Positions 8,023 through 16,375 of a DNA stretch of 64,000 nt are shown here, piece after piece. Origin of the DNA: a bacterium. Its GTDB lineage: Bacteria; CAIWAD01. The translations under genes were made by a program, and so were the position numbers. Positions within the stretch are counted from its first letter, which is position 1; the number at the start of each line of letters is the position of its first letter. The stretch is from NCBI GenBank assembly GCA_030429345.1, contig JAUIFJ010000015.1, forward strand, positions 1 to 64,000, given 5' to 3'. The notes under the pieces were generated by a model, which searched no databases, was not told where the DNA came from, and was given only the letters and a program-made list of their open reading frames with translations.

Positions 8023-9558
8023 ATGCCCTCCCCCTACGCGCCGATTCACCCGGTCCAGGAGATCACCAACAAGCCCAACCGGGATCTGCAGCGCGCAGAC
8101 CTGCTCAAGGTGATCGAAGCGCGCGGCATCCGTCGCATCACCTTCCATTATACCGGGCTTGACGGCAAGCTGAAGGAACTGAAGTTTCCCGTGCTCAGCC
8201 GGCAGCAGGCGGACCGGGTGCTGGCGCGCGGCGAACGCGTCGACGGCAGTTCGCTGTTCAGCGGCATGGTCGGCGCGGGCCAGAGCGACCTCTATGTGAT
8301 CCCGCAGTACCGCAGCGCCTTCATCAATCCGCTGGACGAGGAAAGCCTGAACCTGGTCTGCCGCTTTGTGACACCGGGCGGGGAGCTGGCGCCCTTCGCG
8401 CCGGACAACATCCTGCGCCGGGCCCTCTCGCTGCTCGAGAACGAGGAGGGGCTGCGTCTCACGGGACTTGGCGAACTGGAGTTCTTCCTGCTCGGCCACC
8501 CCGAGCACGCGCTCTACCCGGCGCCCAAGCAGCGAGCCTATCACGCGACGGGTCCCTTCGTCAAGCACGGGGAGGTGCTGGACGAGATGATCGACGCCAT
8601 CAACCGTGCGACAAGCTCCGTGAAGTACGGCCACGCGGAGGTGGGCTTCATCGAGACCCTGCGCAGCGAAAGCGTCGAGATCGACGGCTGCCAGGCCGAG
8701 CAGATGGAGATCGAACTGCTGCCGCAGCCGCTGGACGACCTGGCGGACAACCTGGTGATCGCCCGCTGGCTGATCCGGCGCATCGCCTACGAACACGGGC
8801 TGGTGGCCACCTTCGCGCCCAAGCTGCAGGAATCGGCGGCGGGCAACGGCATGCATGTGCACCTGGAACTGCTGCGCGGGAACAAGGGCGTAATGCGCGA
8901 CGCGGGAGGCGGGCTGAGCACGGAAGCGCGCAAGCTGATCGCCGGCCTGTGCGCCAACGCCGCAGGATTGACGGCCTTCGGCAACACGGTGAGCAGCAGC
9001 TACCTGCGGCTGGTGCCGGATCACGAAGCGCCGACGCGCGTCTGCTGGAGCGACATGAACCGCAGCTCGATGATCCGCGTGCCCCTGGGCTGGCCGGAGG
9101 GAATGGAACACGCCCGCATGATCAATGGATCACAGGAATCGGAAAGCGACCTGCCCGCCAGCCAGACCGTCGAACTGCGTACTCCGGACGGCAGCGCGCA
9201 GCTGCCCCTGCTGCTCGCCGGCATGGCCATGGCCGTTCGTTCGGGCTTCCGCGACCCGGGCTCGCTGCAGCTGGCCCAGGATCTCTATGTCACCGGGGAC
9301 ATCCATGCGGACAGGGAGCTGCTGAAGCGCCTTCCGCGCCTGCCGGAGAATTGCGCCGCCAGCGCCGCGGAACTCGAGCGCCAGCGCGCCGTCTACGAAG
9401 ACGAGGGCATCTTCCCTCCGGCCGTGATCGAGTGGTGCCTGGAAAGCCTGCGCAGCCAGAACGACGACGGCCTGCACCCCTGGCTGGCCGGGCTGGACAG
9501 CGACGAGCGCCTCGAGGAGGTCCGCCGCCTGCTGCACAAGGACCTGCACCGGAACTAG
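8023..9558 (+). CDS. glnA: Glutamine synthetase
   Basis: A 511-residue cytoplasmic enzyme making glutamine from glutamate, ammonia and ATP. Family motifs seen: DGSS, GLGELEFF (metal-binding E-x-E), HAEVG then QAEQMEIELLP (further metal ligands), APKLQESAAGNGMHVHLEL (ATP loop and catalytic His) and the SSSYLRLVPDHEAP / RSSMIRVP block. The stretch between HAE and QAE is longer than the short spacer in Escherichia coli GlnA. This resembles a GS subfamily I recall from Bacteroidetes-type genomes. The E. coli adenylylation-site motif NLYDLPPE is not present; DLYVTGDI occupies a comparable place. Start 8023 follows GGAG at seven bases. It is monocistronic and faces the convergent dsrE-like gene. 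Confidence 0.92.
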   Translation: MPSPYAPIHPVQEITNKPNRDLQRADLLKVIEARGIRRITFHYTGLDGKLKELKFPVLSRQQADRVLARGERVDGSSLFSGMVGAGQSDLYVIPQYRSAFINPLDEESLNLVCRFVTPGGELAPFAPDNILRRALSLLENEEGLRLTGLGELEFFLLGHPEHALYPAPKQRAYHATGPFVKHGEVLDEMIDAINRATSSVKYGHAEVGFIETLRSESVEIDGCQAEQMEIELLPQPLDDLADNLVIARWLIRRIAYEHGLVATFAPKLQESAAGNGMHVHLELLRGNKGVMRDAGGGLSTEARKLIAGLCANAAGLTAFGNTVSSSYLRLVPDHEAPTRVCWSDMNRSSMIRVPLGWPEGMEHARMINGSQESESDLPASQTVELRTPDGSAQLPLLLAGMAMAVRSGFRDPGSLQLAQDLYVTGDIHADRELLKRLPRLPENCAASAAELERQRAVYEDEGIFPPAVIEWCLESLRSQNDDGLHPWLAGLDSDERLEEVRRLLHKDLHRN

Positions 9559-9571
9559 GGCGGGAAACCCG

Positions 9572-9907
9572 CTAGCAGGGGTGGATCACGCGCTCCGCGG
9601 TGGCCATCAGGGCGACGGTGTCACTCATCTTGCCCACTTCGCCGATCTTCAGGTTCTCCCGGACCCCGAAGTGGTCCAGGCAGGTGCCGCAGCTGGCGAT
9701 GCGAGCTCCGCCCGCCTCGAGCGCCTGCAGGGCCTCGAGCGCCGGCCCCTCTTCCGTGGTCAGGCGGACCGCGCCGTTTGCGCAGCCGATGAGATCCACC
9801 TTGTGTTCCGAAGCCGCCAGTTCCTTCAGGTAGGCCACCAGCAGCTTGCGGCCGAGGGCCTCGTCGCCGCGGCCCATGGTGTCGGCGTTGAGATAGAGTA
9901 GAGTCAT
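9572..9907 (-). CDS. DsrE-family protein, YedF C-terminal-like
   Basis: A 111-residue single-domain protein of the DsrE/DsrF fold, probably in sulfur or selenium relay chemistry. It resembles the C-terminal half of YedF: an N-terminal LYLNADTMGRGDEALGRKLL strand-helix, a LIGCANGAVRL strand and the cysteine motif SCGTCLDHFG, followed by ENLKIGEVGKMSD. The TusA-like N-terminal domain of full YedF is absent. AGGAG precedes ATG 9907. It is convergent with glutamine synthetase, with 13 bases between stops. The upstream flank is a tandem repeat array, so its promoter probably lies inside or beside repeat DNA. Confidence 0.85.
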   Translation of the reverse strand: MTLLYLNADTMGRGDEALGRKLLVAYLKELAASEHKVDLIGCANGAVRLTTEEGPALEALQALEAGGARIASCGTCLDHFGVRENLKIGEVGKMSDTVALMATAERVIHPC

Positions 9908-9931
9908 GCGTGATTCTCCTGTCGTAGGAAA

Positions 9932-10300
9932 CGTAGGGGTCGATCGCGATCGACCCTTACGAAAGGGCGCCATGCATCGCATCCGTGTGTTCGTTTCGTT
10001 CCATGGATCCCCCGATCATCGTCCATCGAAAGGGCCATGTCTCTCGTAGGGGTCGATCGCGATCAACCCTTACGGAACGGCGCCATGCACCGCATCCGTG
10101 TGTTCGTTTCGTTCCATGGATCCCCCGATCATCGTCCATCGAAAGGGCCATGTCTCTCACGAGGATCGATCGCGATCGCCCCTTACGGAAGGGCGCCATG
10201 CACCGCATCCGTGTGTTCGTTTCGTTCCATGGATCCCCCGATCATCGTCCATCGGGCGAGCCATGTCTCTCACGAGGATCGATCACGATCGACCCCTGCG
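9932..10300. repeat. 113-bp tandem repeat array built on a 20-bp palindrome
   Basis: Three full units and part of a fourth, starting near 9932, 10045, 10158 and 10271. Each unit opens with the palindrome GGGTCGATCGCGATCGACCC or a diverged form (exact at 9937-9956), then a GCGCCATGCA..CGCATCCG block, then a block ending CCATGTCTCTC. Units are near identical over most of their length, implying recent duplication. The fourth, most degenerate palindrome overlaps the 3' end of the DUF1289 gene. The array fills the 375-base gap between genes. Confidence 0.9.
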
Positions 10301-10477
10301 CCCGCGCTTCTTCACCGCCGCCAGTCGTTCGAGCACCTCTTGTTTCCGGATCGCATTGAAGGATGGCCACCCGGAAATCTCCTCCTTGGTCCTTAGACAG
10401 CCCAGACAAACGCCAAGCCCGCGATCAAACTCGCAGACTCCGATGCAGGGGGATTCGGGGTGGGATTCCGGGTTCAT
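10283..10477 (-). CDS. DUF1289 protein
   Basis: A 64-residue protein with the DUF1289 signature: PCIGVCEFDRGLGVCLGCLR followed by TKEEISGW. Four conserved cysteines suggest metal binding; the function of the family is not established. Start 10477 follows AGGAG closely. The last codons (GRRGRS, stop) are encoded by the fourth copy of the palindromic tandem repeat, so the array has either supplied or eroded the natural C-terminus. It is divergent from the secreted-protein gene to its right. Confidence 0.85.
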   Translation of the reverse strand: MNPESHPESPCIGVCEFDRGLGVCLGCLRTKEEISGWPSFNAIRKQEVLERLAAVKKRGRRGRS

Positions 10478-10595
10478 GGGTCTCCTGACTAAAGCTGGTC
10501 TAAAGCGCACCGGTTCTGCGTTTTTGCCGAATCGACTGTTGCACTCCCTGTTCGATTTCGCAAGGATAGGGTGGGAAAAACCTGGAGATGGCTCA

Positions 10596-11108
10596 ATGGC
10601 CGTACGCCTGATGATCCTTTGCCTGTGCCTGCTTTGCAGCTTGGCGGCTCACGCCGGCGAGCTGAGCGGTCAGCTTGCGGACCAGGACAGCCGGATCGCG
10701 GTCGCTGACGCCCAGCTGATCTGCCTCTGCACCGAAACCGGCCAGCGCTGGATGACCCGCAGCCATGAGGACGGCAGCTACGCCTTCAAGGATCTTCCCC
10801 CCGGCACCTACTGGATCGCCGTCGCGCATCCTTCCTACCATGGCGCGCGCCAGGAAAACCTGGTGCTGACCCGCAGCAATCTGCTGGAACAGGACTTCGA
10901 CATGGTGGCCCTGGCGGACCCGGAAGCCAACCGACAGGAAGTCCACCAGGCCGGCGAACTCAAGCGCAGTGATCAAGGCGGCGGCAACCGCAGCGGCAAA
11001 TCCGGCGGCACACGGGAAAACGTGCGCAAGCTGAAGAACACGGTCATGATGAAGCTGACCGAAATGTTCCTGCGCGCCGTCGGCGAATCCTCCGACGAGC
11101 CGGAGTAG
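10596..11108 (+). CDS. Secreted carboxypeptidase-regulatory-like domain protein
   Basis: A 170-residue exported protein. After a signal peptide (MAVRLMILCLCLLCSLAAHA) comes one CarboxypepD_reg-like beta sandwich, shown by GELSGQLADQDSRIAVADAQ, DGSYAFKDLPPGTYWIAV and RQENLVLTRS. A polar Gly/Ser-rich linker and a helical C-terminus (NVRKLKNTVMMKLTEMFL) follow. Start 10596 has GGAG eight bases upstream. The frame can be extended back through the tandem repeats, but that extension is an artefact of repeat DNA. Its stop is one base from the convergent O-methyltransferase stop. Function unknown. Confidence 0.8.
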   Translation: MAVRLMILCLCLLCSLAAHAGELSGQLADQDSRIAVADAQLICLCTETGQRWMTRSHEDGSYAFKDLPPGTYWIAVAHPSYHGARQENLVLTRSNLLEQDFDMVALADPEANRQEVHQAGELKRSDQGGGNRSGKSGGTRENVRKLKNTVMMKLTEMFLRAVGESSDEPE

Positions 11109-11109
11109 C

Positions 11110-11772
11110 CTACCTCTTCAGCGCCATTCCCAGGCCGTCCGCGATCGGCAGCAGGGCCGGCTCGACCCGTTCGTCGCCGTGGATCTTTTCCGCCAGGGCG
11201 CGCAGGGCCAGCGTGCTGGGGTCCTCCTTCAAGGGATCGGCCACATCCCCGCCCCAGAACATGTTGTCCACAAGGATCACGCCGCCGGGCCGCAGCAGGC
11301 GCAAACCGATTTCGTAGTACAGGTCATAGCCCGTCTTGTCGGCATCCAGGAAGAGCAGGTCGAGCCAGCCCCGCCCCTGCTCCTTCTCGAGTTCCAGCAG
11401 GCTCTGCTCCGCCGGTCCGAGGCGCAGCGTCACACGGTCGGCGAGCCCGGCCTTCTCCCAGTAGCGGCGCGCGACGGCCGTATACTCCTCGCTGATGTCG
11501 CAGCAGACCAGGCGTCCGTCCGCCGGCAGGGCCCCGCCGATGCAGAGGCTGCTGTAGCCGGTGAAGGTCCCGACCTCGACGGCCTGTCTCACGCCCATTG
11601 CGCGGACCAGCAGGCCCAGGAAGGCCCCCTGCTCCGGGGCGATCTGCATGTTCGCGTTGGGAAGGGCCGCGGTCTCCTCCCGCAGGGCGCGCAGGACGTC
11701 CGTATCACGGAAGGCGCGCGGCCGGTACCAGGACATGAAGGCCTCGCTGAGGCCGAAAGTGCTCTTCGACAT
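11110..11772 (-). CDS. SAM-dependent O-methyltransferase (family 3)
   Basis: A 220-residue class I methyltransferase of the caffeoyl-CoA / catechol type. It shows NMQIAPEQGAFLGLLVRAMG, the SAM-binding glycine loop VEVGTFTGYSSLCIG, an acidic strand end (CCDISEEY), and LDLLFLDADKTGYDLYYE with the metal-binding aspartates typical of this group, then GGVILVDNMFWGGDV. The start at 11772 follows AAGGAA. It is last in a likely four-gene minus-strand operon after the alcohol dehydrogenase. A palindrome identical in core to the upstream tandem array lies in the 46-base gap between them. Substrate unknown; small hydroxylated aromatics are usual for the family. Confidence 0.88.
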   Translation of the reverse strand: MSKSTFGLSEAFMSWYRPRAFRDTDVLRALREETAALPNANMQIAPEQGAFLGLLVRAMGVRQAVEVGTFTGYSSLCIGGALPADGRLVCCDISEEYTAVARRYWEKAGLADRVTLRLGPAEQSLLELEKEQGRGWLDLLFLDADKTGYDLYYEIGLRLLRPGGVILVDNMFWGGDVADPLKEDPSTLALRALAEKIHGDERVEPALLPIADGLGMALKR

Positions 11773-11800
11773 GTATTCGTTCCTTGATGTTCTGGCAAGA

Positions 11801-11816
11801 GTCGATCGCGATCGAC
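11801..11816. repeat. Solo copy of the GTCGATCGCGATCGAC palindrome
   Basis: The 16-bp core palindrome of the array at 9.9-10.3 kb recurs here, followed by the same CCCTAC. It sits between the alcohol dehydrogenase stop and the methyltransferase start and could act as an intercistronic hairpin or a protein site. Confidence 0.75.
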
Positions 11817-11818
11817 CC

Positions 11819-12865
11819 CTACCCGGGTTTGACCAGGCACACCCCGTCCGTGGCAAAGGTGCTCATCCGCTGCAACAGCCCGCCGGCTCCCTCCAGGCCG
11901 TGGCGCTCGCTGATCAGCTCCTGCGGACGCAGCCGTCCGGCGGCCACCTGCTCCAGCAGGCGCGAATAGCTGGCCCGCGGACACCCCAGGCTGCCCAGGA
12001 GCGCCAGTTCCATTTTCGTGATCCGGTCGATGGGCAGGGACAACACTCCGCGTTCCTGCGCCCCCGTGATCCCCAGCTGCAGGTGGCGGCCTCCGCGACG
12101 CAGGCTTTCGAGAGCCGGCAGGCAGGTCAGGCCCAGGCCCAGCGCGTCCACGGTGCCGTCCACGCCGCCGCCCGTGCGCTCGACCAGATCGGCCGGCGTG
12201 TCCGCTCCTCCGGGCAGCGCCGCTACCGCGCCCAGGGCCAGCGCCTGCTCCCGGGCCTTCGCCGACGGGTCCACGGCGATCACGCGCAGGTCGAGCAGCC
12301 GGGCGATCATGATCACGCTCAGTCCCAGCCCTCCGCAGCCGAAGACCGCCAGCGTCGAGCCGGGGGAAAGCGCCAGGCGATCCGCCAGGCCGTGCCAGGC
12401 CGTCATGAAGCGGCAGCCCAGTGCGGCGGCGGCCTCCAGGCCGATCTGCTCCGGAAGCGGCACCAGGTTGTGATCCGCCTGGGGAACGGCCACGTACTCG
12501 GCGAAGCCGCCGTCGAAGCTCATGCCGAAGGACTTGTACTCCAGACACAGGTTGGCCTGTCCGGCCGCGCACCACCGGCAGCTGCCGCACCCGCTGTGGA
12601 AGGGCACGATGACGCGCTGCCCGACCCGGAAGCGCTTGACCTCGCGTCCCGTCTCGACCACCTCGCCGCTGATCTCGTGCCCCGGCACACGCGGAAACTC
12701 CGCCGGCAGGCGCCAGGCCCAGTCGCCGATCCAGAAATGCCAGTCGCTGCGGCAGACCCCGCATGCGCAGACCTTGACGACCACTCCTTCCGGGGCCGGC
12801 TCGGGAGTCGGACGCTGTCCGACCTGCAGGTCCTCGCCATAGGCGCTCATCCAGGCCGCTTTCAT
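11819..12865 (-). CDS. Zinc-dependent alcohol dehydrogenase (MDR family)
   Basis: A 348-residue NAD(P)-linked medium-chain dehydrogenase. It has the catalytic zinc ligands CACGVCRSDWH and GHEISGEVVE, a structural zinc loop with four cysteines (HSGCGSCRWCAAGQANLC) and a Rossmann motif FGCGGLGLSVI. AVDPSAKAREQALALGA suggests NAD preference through its aspartate. AGAGGAAG precedes ATG 12865. Its start overlaps the stop of the Nudix-like gene by four bases (ATGA), so the two are translationally coupled. The native substrate cannot be read from sequence. Confidence 0.92.
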   Translation of the reverse strand: MKAAWMSAYGEDLQVGQRPTPEPAPEGVVVKVCACGVCRSDWHFWIGDWAWRLPAEFPRVPGHEISGEVVETGREVKRFRVGQRVIVPFHSGCGSCRWCAAGQANLCLEYKSFGMSFDGGFAEYVAVPQADHNLVPLPEQIGLEAAAALGCRFMTAWHGLADRLALSPGSTLAVFGCGGLGLSVIMIARLLDLRVIAVDPSAKAREQALALGAVAALPGGADTPADLVERTGGGVDGTVDALGLGLTCLPALESLRRGGRHLQLGITGAQERGVLSLPIDRITKMELALLGSLGCPRASYSRLLEQVAAGRLRPQELISERHGLEGAGGLLQRMSTFATDGVCLVKPG

Positions 12866-13296
12866 TTCGCTTCCTCTCCCGGAATGGGGTACACGGTGCC
12901 CGCGCGGATTCCCTTGAGCAGATGCCGTGTCACACGCTCGAGACGGTGGGGCTCGCGTATACTCACGTCAAGGGACTGCCACTGGAACCCGGTGACAGCC
13001 CTGGCCAGGTCCTGACACTCGCCGACCAGGCAATAGAGCATGCCGCTGGAGTGGGAGCGGATCACGTGACTCAGTCCCTTCCACCGGGGGGTCTGGCCGA
13101 TCCTGCCGGCAAGCTCCTCGCCCGCGGAGACGAGCGAGGCGCCATCCGGAAGACGGCCTTTCGGCAGTTCGCGGGGATTGCAGCTGGAGAGCAGGATTTT
13201 CCCCCTGCAGAGCAGGGCGATGCAGACCTGGATCGGTAGGTGGGAAGGGGGGACGTTGTTCATGGCCGCGGATTCGGTTTCCCTGCTCTTGTTCAT
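12862..13296 (-). CDS. Degenerate Nudix-fold-like protein, copy 2
   Basis: A 144-residue protein I cannot assign firmly. The segment ELPKGRLPDGASLVSAGEEL followed by AGRIG sits where a Nudix box would be, but the REXXEE catalytic core is not preserved. A following block WKGLSHVIRSHSSGMLYCLV is shared almost word for word with the gene upstream (WKGLSHRTHSEKSGMLCNMV), as is the RVTRHLLKG / NVTRFLLRT tail, so the two are tandem paralogues. Start 13296 follows GGAAGAAG. Its stop overlaps the dehydrogenase start by four bases. A non-catalytic ligand-binding or regulatory role is a guess; hydrolase activity looks unlikely. Confidence 0.7.
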   Translation of the reverse strand: MNKSRETESAAMNNVPPSHLPIQVCIALLCRGKILLSSCNPRELPKGRLPDGASLVSAGEELAGRIGQTPRWKGLSHVIRSHSSGMLYCLVGECQDLARAVTGFQWQSLDVSIREPHRLERVTRHLLKGIRAGTVYPIPGEEAK

Positions 13297-13370
13297 CTCT
13301 TCTTCCGGGGGAGTCAGCAGTAGGATGCTCCAAGAGCCTCCCGAATCCTTGCGCAGCTTCGCCCTGGCGC

Positions 13371-13772
13371 TCAGTCGCTGCCGGAACCGGGAATCTGCTC
13401 CAGCCGGTCTCCTTTCAGCGTCCGCAGAAGAAAGCGTGTCACGTTCTCCAGCGGCATGTCCCCTGAAAAAACCTCCCGGAGCGGCACCCAGCGACAGCCG
13501 ACAGGCGGATCCGCACCCGGGGCCGTTTCGCCGACCATGTTGCAGAGCATACCACTCTTCTCGGAGTGGGTCCGATGGCTCAAGCCCTTCCACTGAACGC
13601 GCAAGCCAAGGCCGGCCACGTGTGCATCGGCGTCGGCGATCAGCTGTTGGTCATTCGCAAGAACCAGGCGCTCGATCTGATGCGGAGGATCCGCGCTGAG
13701 TAATAGCCTGTCATTACTCAATATGGCCAGCCCAACAAAAATAGGCAAACCGGACTGCTGTGTGTTCTTCAT
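13371..13772 (-). CDS. Degenerate Nudix-fold-like protein, copy 1
   Basis: A 133-residue paralogue of the next gene downstream, with shared WKGLSH..SGML...VGE and VTRFLLRTLKG blocks. The N-terminal strand (IFVGLAILSNDRLLLSADPP) matches the start of Nudix folds, but the Nudix box region (LVLANDQQLIADADAHVAG) has lost all catalytic glutamates. Start 13772 has GGAG eight bases before it. It is first in a probable operon with copy 2, the alcohol dehydrogenase and the methyltransferase. The AT-richer 177-base gap upstream should hold their promoter. Function unknown. Confidence 0.68.
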   Translation of the reverse strand: MKNTQQSGLPIFVGLAILSNDRLLLSADPPHQIERLVLANDQQLIADADAHVAGLGLRVQWKGLSHRTHSEKSGMLCNMVGETAPGADPPVGCRWVPLREVFSGDMPLENVTRFLLRTLKGDRLEQIPGSGSD

Positions 13773-13949
13773 GCGTCCCGCTCCAGTAGTGTGCACACGT
13801 TCATCGGTTGGCCAAGGTGCGACAGGATACGGGTGATGCGCAAGCAGAGCTATGAATAAATTGAACGGATTACAGTGATACTATCCCCTGACGAACACAA
13901 AGTTCGCCCCCCACAGCACTACTGTTCGCAGGAAGGCTGCAGGGAAGGC

Positions 13950-14171
13950 TCAGGATTCGTATAGATAACCGTGGCGGGGCCGGTGTCGGATCACATCCGC
14001 CAGCGACCAGCCGTGAACCAGCCAGCCGATGAGCAGGACCCACAGGGCCAGGGCCAGGCCAAAATGAAGGAGCGCGTCCAGCGGACGGCCCTGGAGCAGC
14101 TGTCCACTGCCCGGCAGCAGCAGGCTGGCACAGGCAAGAAGGGATGTCGGTCGGCGTGTTGGACGGGACAT
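13950..14171 (-). CDS. Small two-segment membrane protein
   Basis: A 73-residue protein with an Arg-rich N-terminus and two hydrophobic stretches (SLLACASLLLPGSGQLLQGR and LLHFGLALALWVLLIGWLVH). The PGSGQLLQGR turn between helices recalls the P-G-x-G-Q-x-Y-x-G loops of TM2/DUF5683-type proteins. GAGG lies four bases before ATG 14171. It is 99 bases downstream of the GT-C gene on the same strand. No function is assigned. Confidence 0.6.
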   Translation of the reverse strand: MSRPTRRPTSLLACASLLLPGSGQLLQGRPLDALLHFGLALALWVLLIGWLVHGWSLADVIRHRPRHGYLYES

Positions 14172-14270
14172 GAGGCCTCGGGGTCCTGCAGGTGTACGGG
14201 AAATCTGGATTGCGCTCTGCACGGAAAGGTAACACAGATTCACGTATCACGCAAGCCACTCCCCTGCGGT

Positions 14271-15794
14271 CTAATGGATGACAGACTCGAAGCGGACTCC
14301 TTGCGGAAGTCCCCTTGCCCACTCCAGCAGCGAGGCGCGGGCCTCCTCCCGCCGCTCCTCTTCCAGCAGGTAAAAGCCGACTGATGAACGGTCCGAGCTG
14401 ACCCTCCTTGACCCCAGCCGCAATCGCCCCAGCAGGCTCCAGCCATCGGGCAGGGTCGGGAACCAGTCCTCGTAGAGCATCACGAGCGGCACGCCGCGCT
14501 CCCGGCACAGGCGATCCGCCCAGGCGGGATCGGAACCGCGCAGCCGCTCCTGCAGCGCCTCCGGCGAGGACAGGCCCCAGAGATCGAGCACCGTGTTCGG
14601 ATTGCGGAAGCTGACCCGCCCCAGGTCGTTGACCGCAACGGGATGCGGCCAGTGCTCGCGGCTGAAGCGGGCCATCTGGGCCTGCTGCTCCTGGATGTTG
14701 CGTACTCCCCAGGGCGTCTCCAGGCTGGTCCTCAGGTAAGGCAGCGCGGCAAAGGCGAGCACTAGCGTCAGGAGAGCAGGCCGCATCCCGGGGAACTGCC
14801 CTGCCGGCCGCTCCCTGAGCCAGGAAGCGAAGACCGCCAGGACGACCAGCAGGGCCGGGAGCCAGACCTGGATCTCGTAGCGGTTGAGCCAGCCCGTGCG
14901 GCCCGCCAGCAGATGCAGCCCCAGCGCCGCGGCGCAGAAAAGCGCCAGGGGCTTGAGCGTGTCCTCCCCGCCTCGCCGCAGGCCAAGGTATACGCAGACC
15001 GCCGTCAGCGCGCCCAGCACGCGGCCCTGGGGAAGCTGGAGCGTATGCAGGGCGTTGGCCAGCAGGCTGGCGGCGGTTGCCGACAGTCCTTCCGCCGCAG
15101 CCGGCCCGGACTTGGCGAGCACGGAGGTTGGCAGCAGGGGCAGTCCCAGGTGATGCAGCCAGAGGGAATAGGCCAGCAGGGGAAGAAAGACGAGCGGAAG
15201 CAGCAACAGCCAGGAGCGGCCGCGCCGGAAGGCGATCAGCAGGATGGCCGGCAGGACAAGCGCCAACAGTTCATAGCGCACAAGGGGAGCGAGCACAAGC
15301 AGCGGCGCGAGCCGGCGCGCGCTTTTTCCACCCGCCAGGTCCCTCAGGCCGAGCAGGATCCAGAGGGCCAGCAATACCTGCAGGCTGTGTTCCATTCCGG
15401 TGTAGACCAGCCCGACCAGGTTGGCGAAGGCCAGCGCCAGCAGGGCCGAATAGGGCAGAGGGCCATAAGGCCGCAGAAAGGCGAGCACCGCCTTCAGGCT
15501 GAGCAGGCAGAAGCACAGATTGAGCAGCAGGGGCCACCAGGGCAGAAAGGCCGTGCCCGCGAAAGGCACCAGCAGCCAGGGCCAGAGAATGCTGGAGCTG
15601 GGAACGGAGATCTGCCCCGGCTCCATGCCCCAGTGGCCGGCGGCCAGGTTCTCGGCGAAATGCAGGTGGATCCAGGCATCGTCCAAGGAATAGGGCGCGT
15701 CGCCGCCGCCGAAACGGAGCGAGAGCCCGCCGACGACAAGCAGCCAGAGCAGGCCCGCCGCATACAGGCTCGCGCTAGCCTTCACGCGGATCAC
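14271..15794 (-). CDS. GT-C type multi-pass membrane glycosyltransferase-like protein
   Basis: About 507 residues with ten or more hydrophobic segments and a soluble C-terminus. An N-terminal loop holds [20 protein letters not shown], matching the first-loop acidic motif of polyprenol-phosphate-sugar dependent GT-C enzymes. A later [16 protein letters not shown] segment and a C-terminal domain ([20 protein letters not shown]) are typical of bacterial members. It would transfer a lipid-linked sugar on the periplasmic side. The start is a GTG overlapping the upstream ferredoxin stop by 20 bases; a second GTG three codons on is equally possible. Confidence 0.75.
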   Translation of the reverse strand: MIRVKASASLYAAGLLWLLVVGGLSLRFGGGDAPYSLDDAWIHLHFAENLAAGHWGMEPGQISVPSSSILWPWLLVPFAGTAFLPWWPLLLNLCFCLLSLKAVLAFLRPYGPLPYSALLALAFANLVGLVYTGMEHSLQVLLALWILLGLRDLAGGKSARRLAPLLVLAPLVRYELLALVLPAILLIAFRRGRSWLLLLPLVFLPLLAYSLWLHHLGLPLLPTSVLAKSGPAAAEGLSATAASLLANALHTLQLPQGRVLGALTAVCVYLGLRRGGEDTLKPLALFCAAALGLHLLAGRTGWLNRYEIQVWLPALLVVLAVFASWLRERPAGQFPGMRPALLTLVLAFAALPYLRTSLETPWGVRNIQEQQAQMARFSREHWPHPVAVNDLGRVSFRNPNTVLDLWGLSSPEALQERLRGSDPAWADRLCRERGVPLVMLYEDWFPTLPDGWSLLGRLRLGSRRVSSDRSSVGFYLLEEERREEARASLLEWARGLPQGVRFESVIH

Positions 15795-16185
15795 GGGGAT
15801 GCGCGTTCTCGCCGCTGGGGGCGTGCTGCAGGATCAGGTAGTCCTGGACAGGCACGCCGCCGATCAGGTGTTCCTGCAGGATCCGCTCGAGCACTTCCGG
15901 AGTGCAGCTGTGGTACCAGCAGCCTTCCGGATAGACCACGGCGATCGGCCCCTGGCGGCAGATGCGCAGGCAGTGGCTCTTGCTCCGGGCCACGCCGCCG
16001 GCCCTGTCCAGGCCCAGCTCGTTCAGCCGCTTCTTGAGAAAGGCGAAGCTTTCGCGGGACTGTTCCGCATTGCAGCACTTGGGCAGCGCCTGGTCGGCGC
16101 AAAGGATGATGTGACGCCGCAGGCGATCCAGGCCCAGTTCGCGGGCAACCTCCTGCAAAGTCTTTCCCGGGGCTTGATCAGGCAA
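15775..16185 (-). CDS. Thioredoxin-like 2Fe-2S ferredoxin
   Basis: A 136-residue ferredoxin of the thioredoxin-fold type. Cysteines in [18 protein letters not shown] and [20 protein letters not shown], followed by [18 protein letters not shown], match proteins binding a 2Fe-2S cluster. The start is a TTG at 16185, chosen because AAAGGAGG lies seven bases upstream. An in-frame ATG at 16248 has no ribosome site and would add residues lacking family similarity. It overlaps the GT-C gene by 20 bases and is divergent from PepF. The electron partner is unknown. Confidence 0.85.
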   Translation of the reverse strand: MPDQAPGKTLQEVARELGLDRLRRHIILCADQALPKCCNAEQSRESFAFLKKRLNELGLDRAGGVARSKSHCLRICRQGPIAVVYPEGCWYHSCTPEVLERILQEHLIGGVPVQDYLILQHAPSGENAHPRDPREG

Positions 16186-16375
16186 GGCGCGTCCTCCTTT
16201 CGGCACATCCGGAGGGGCAACTTGAATTTCCGGAGTCGATCCATACATTAAGATTTTTTCGGCCGGAGCCTGCCAGGGGGAAACCTCTTTCGCCTCGCGA
16301 CCGTCTATTTCACTTCCTCCATATAGTATCAACTGCCGACGGTCCTGCCGCGCGGCTCAAGCTAAAGGATCTTTC

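Noticed and set aside
9932-10300. CRISPR array
   Set aside because: Units are near-identical along their full 113 bp with no unique spacers, and no cas genes are present.
10098-10595. N-terminal extension of the carboxypeptidase-regulatory-like protein through the tandem repeats
   Set aside because: The extension only translates repeat DNA; a good ribosome site and signal peptide mark the start at 10596.
16186-16332. Upstream starts of the 2Fe-2S ferredoxin, including ATG 16248
   Set aside because: No ribosome site, and no family similarity in the added residues; TTG 16185 has AAAGGAGG at ideal spacing.
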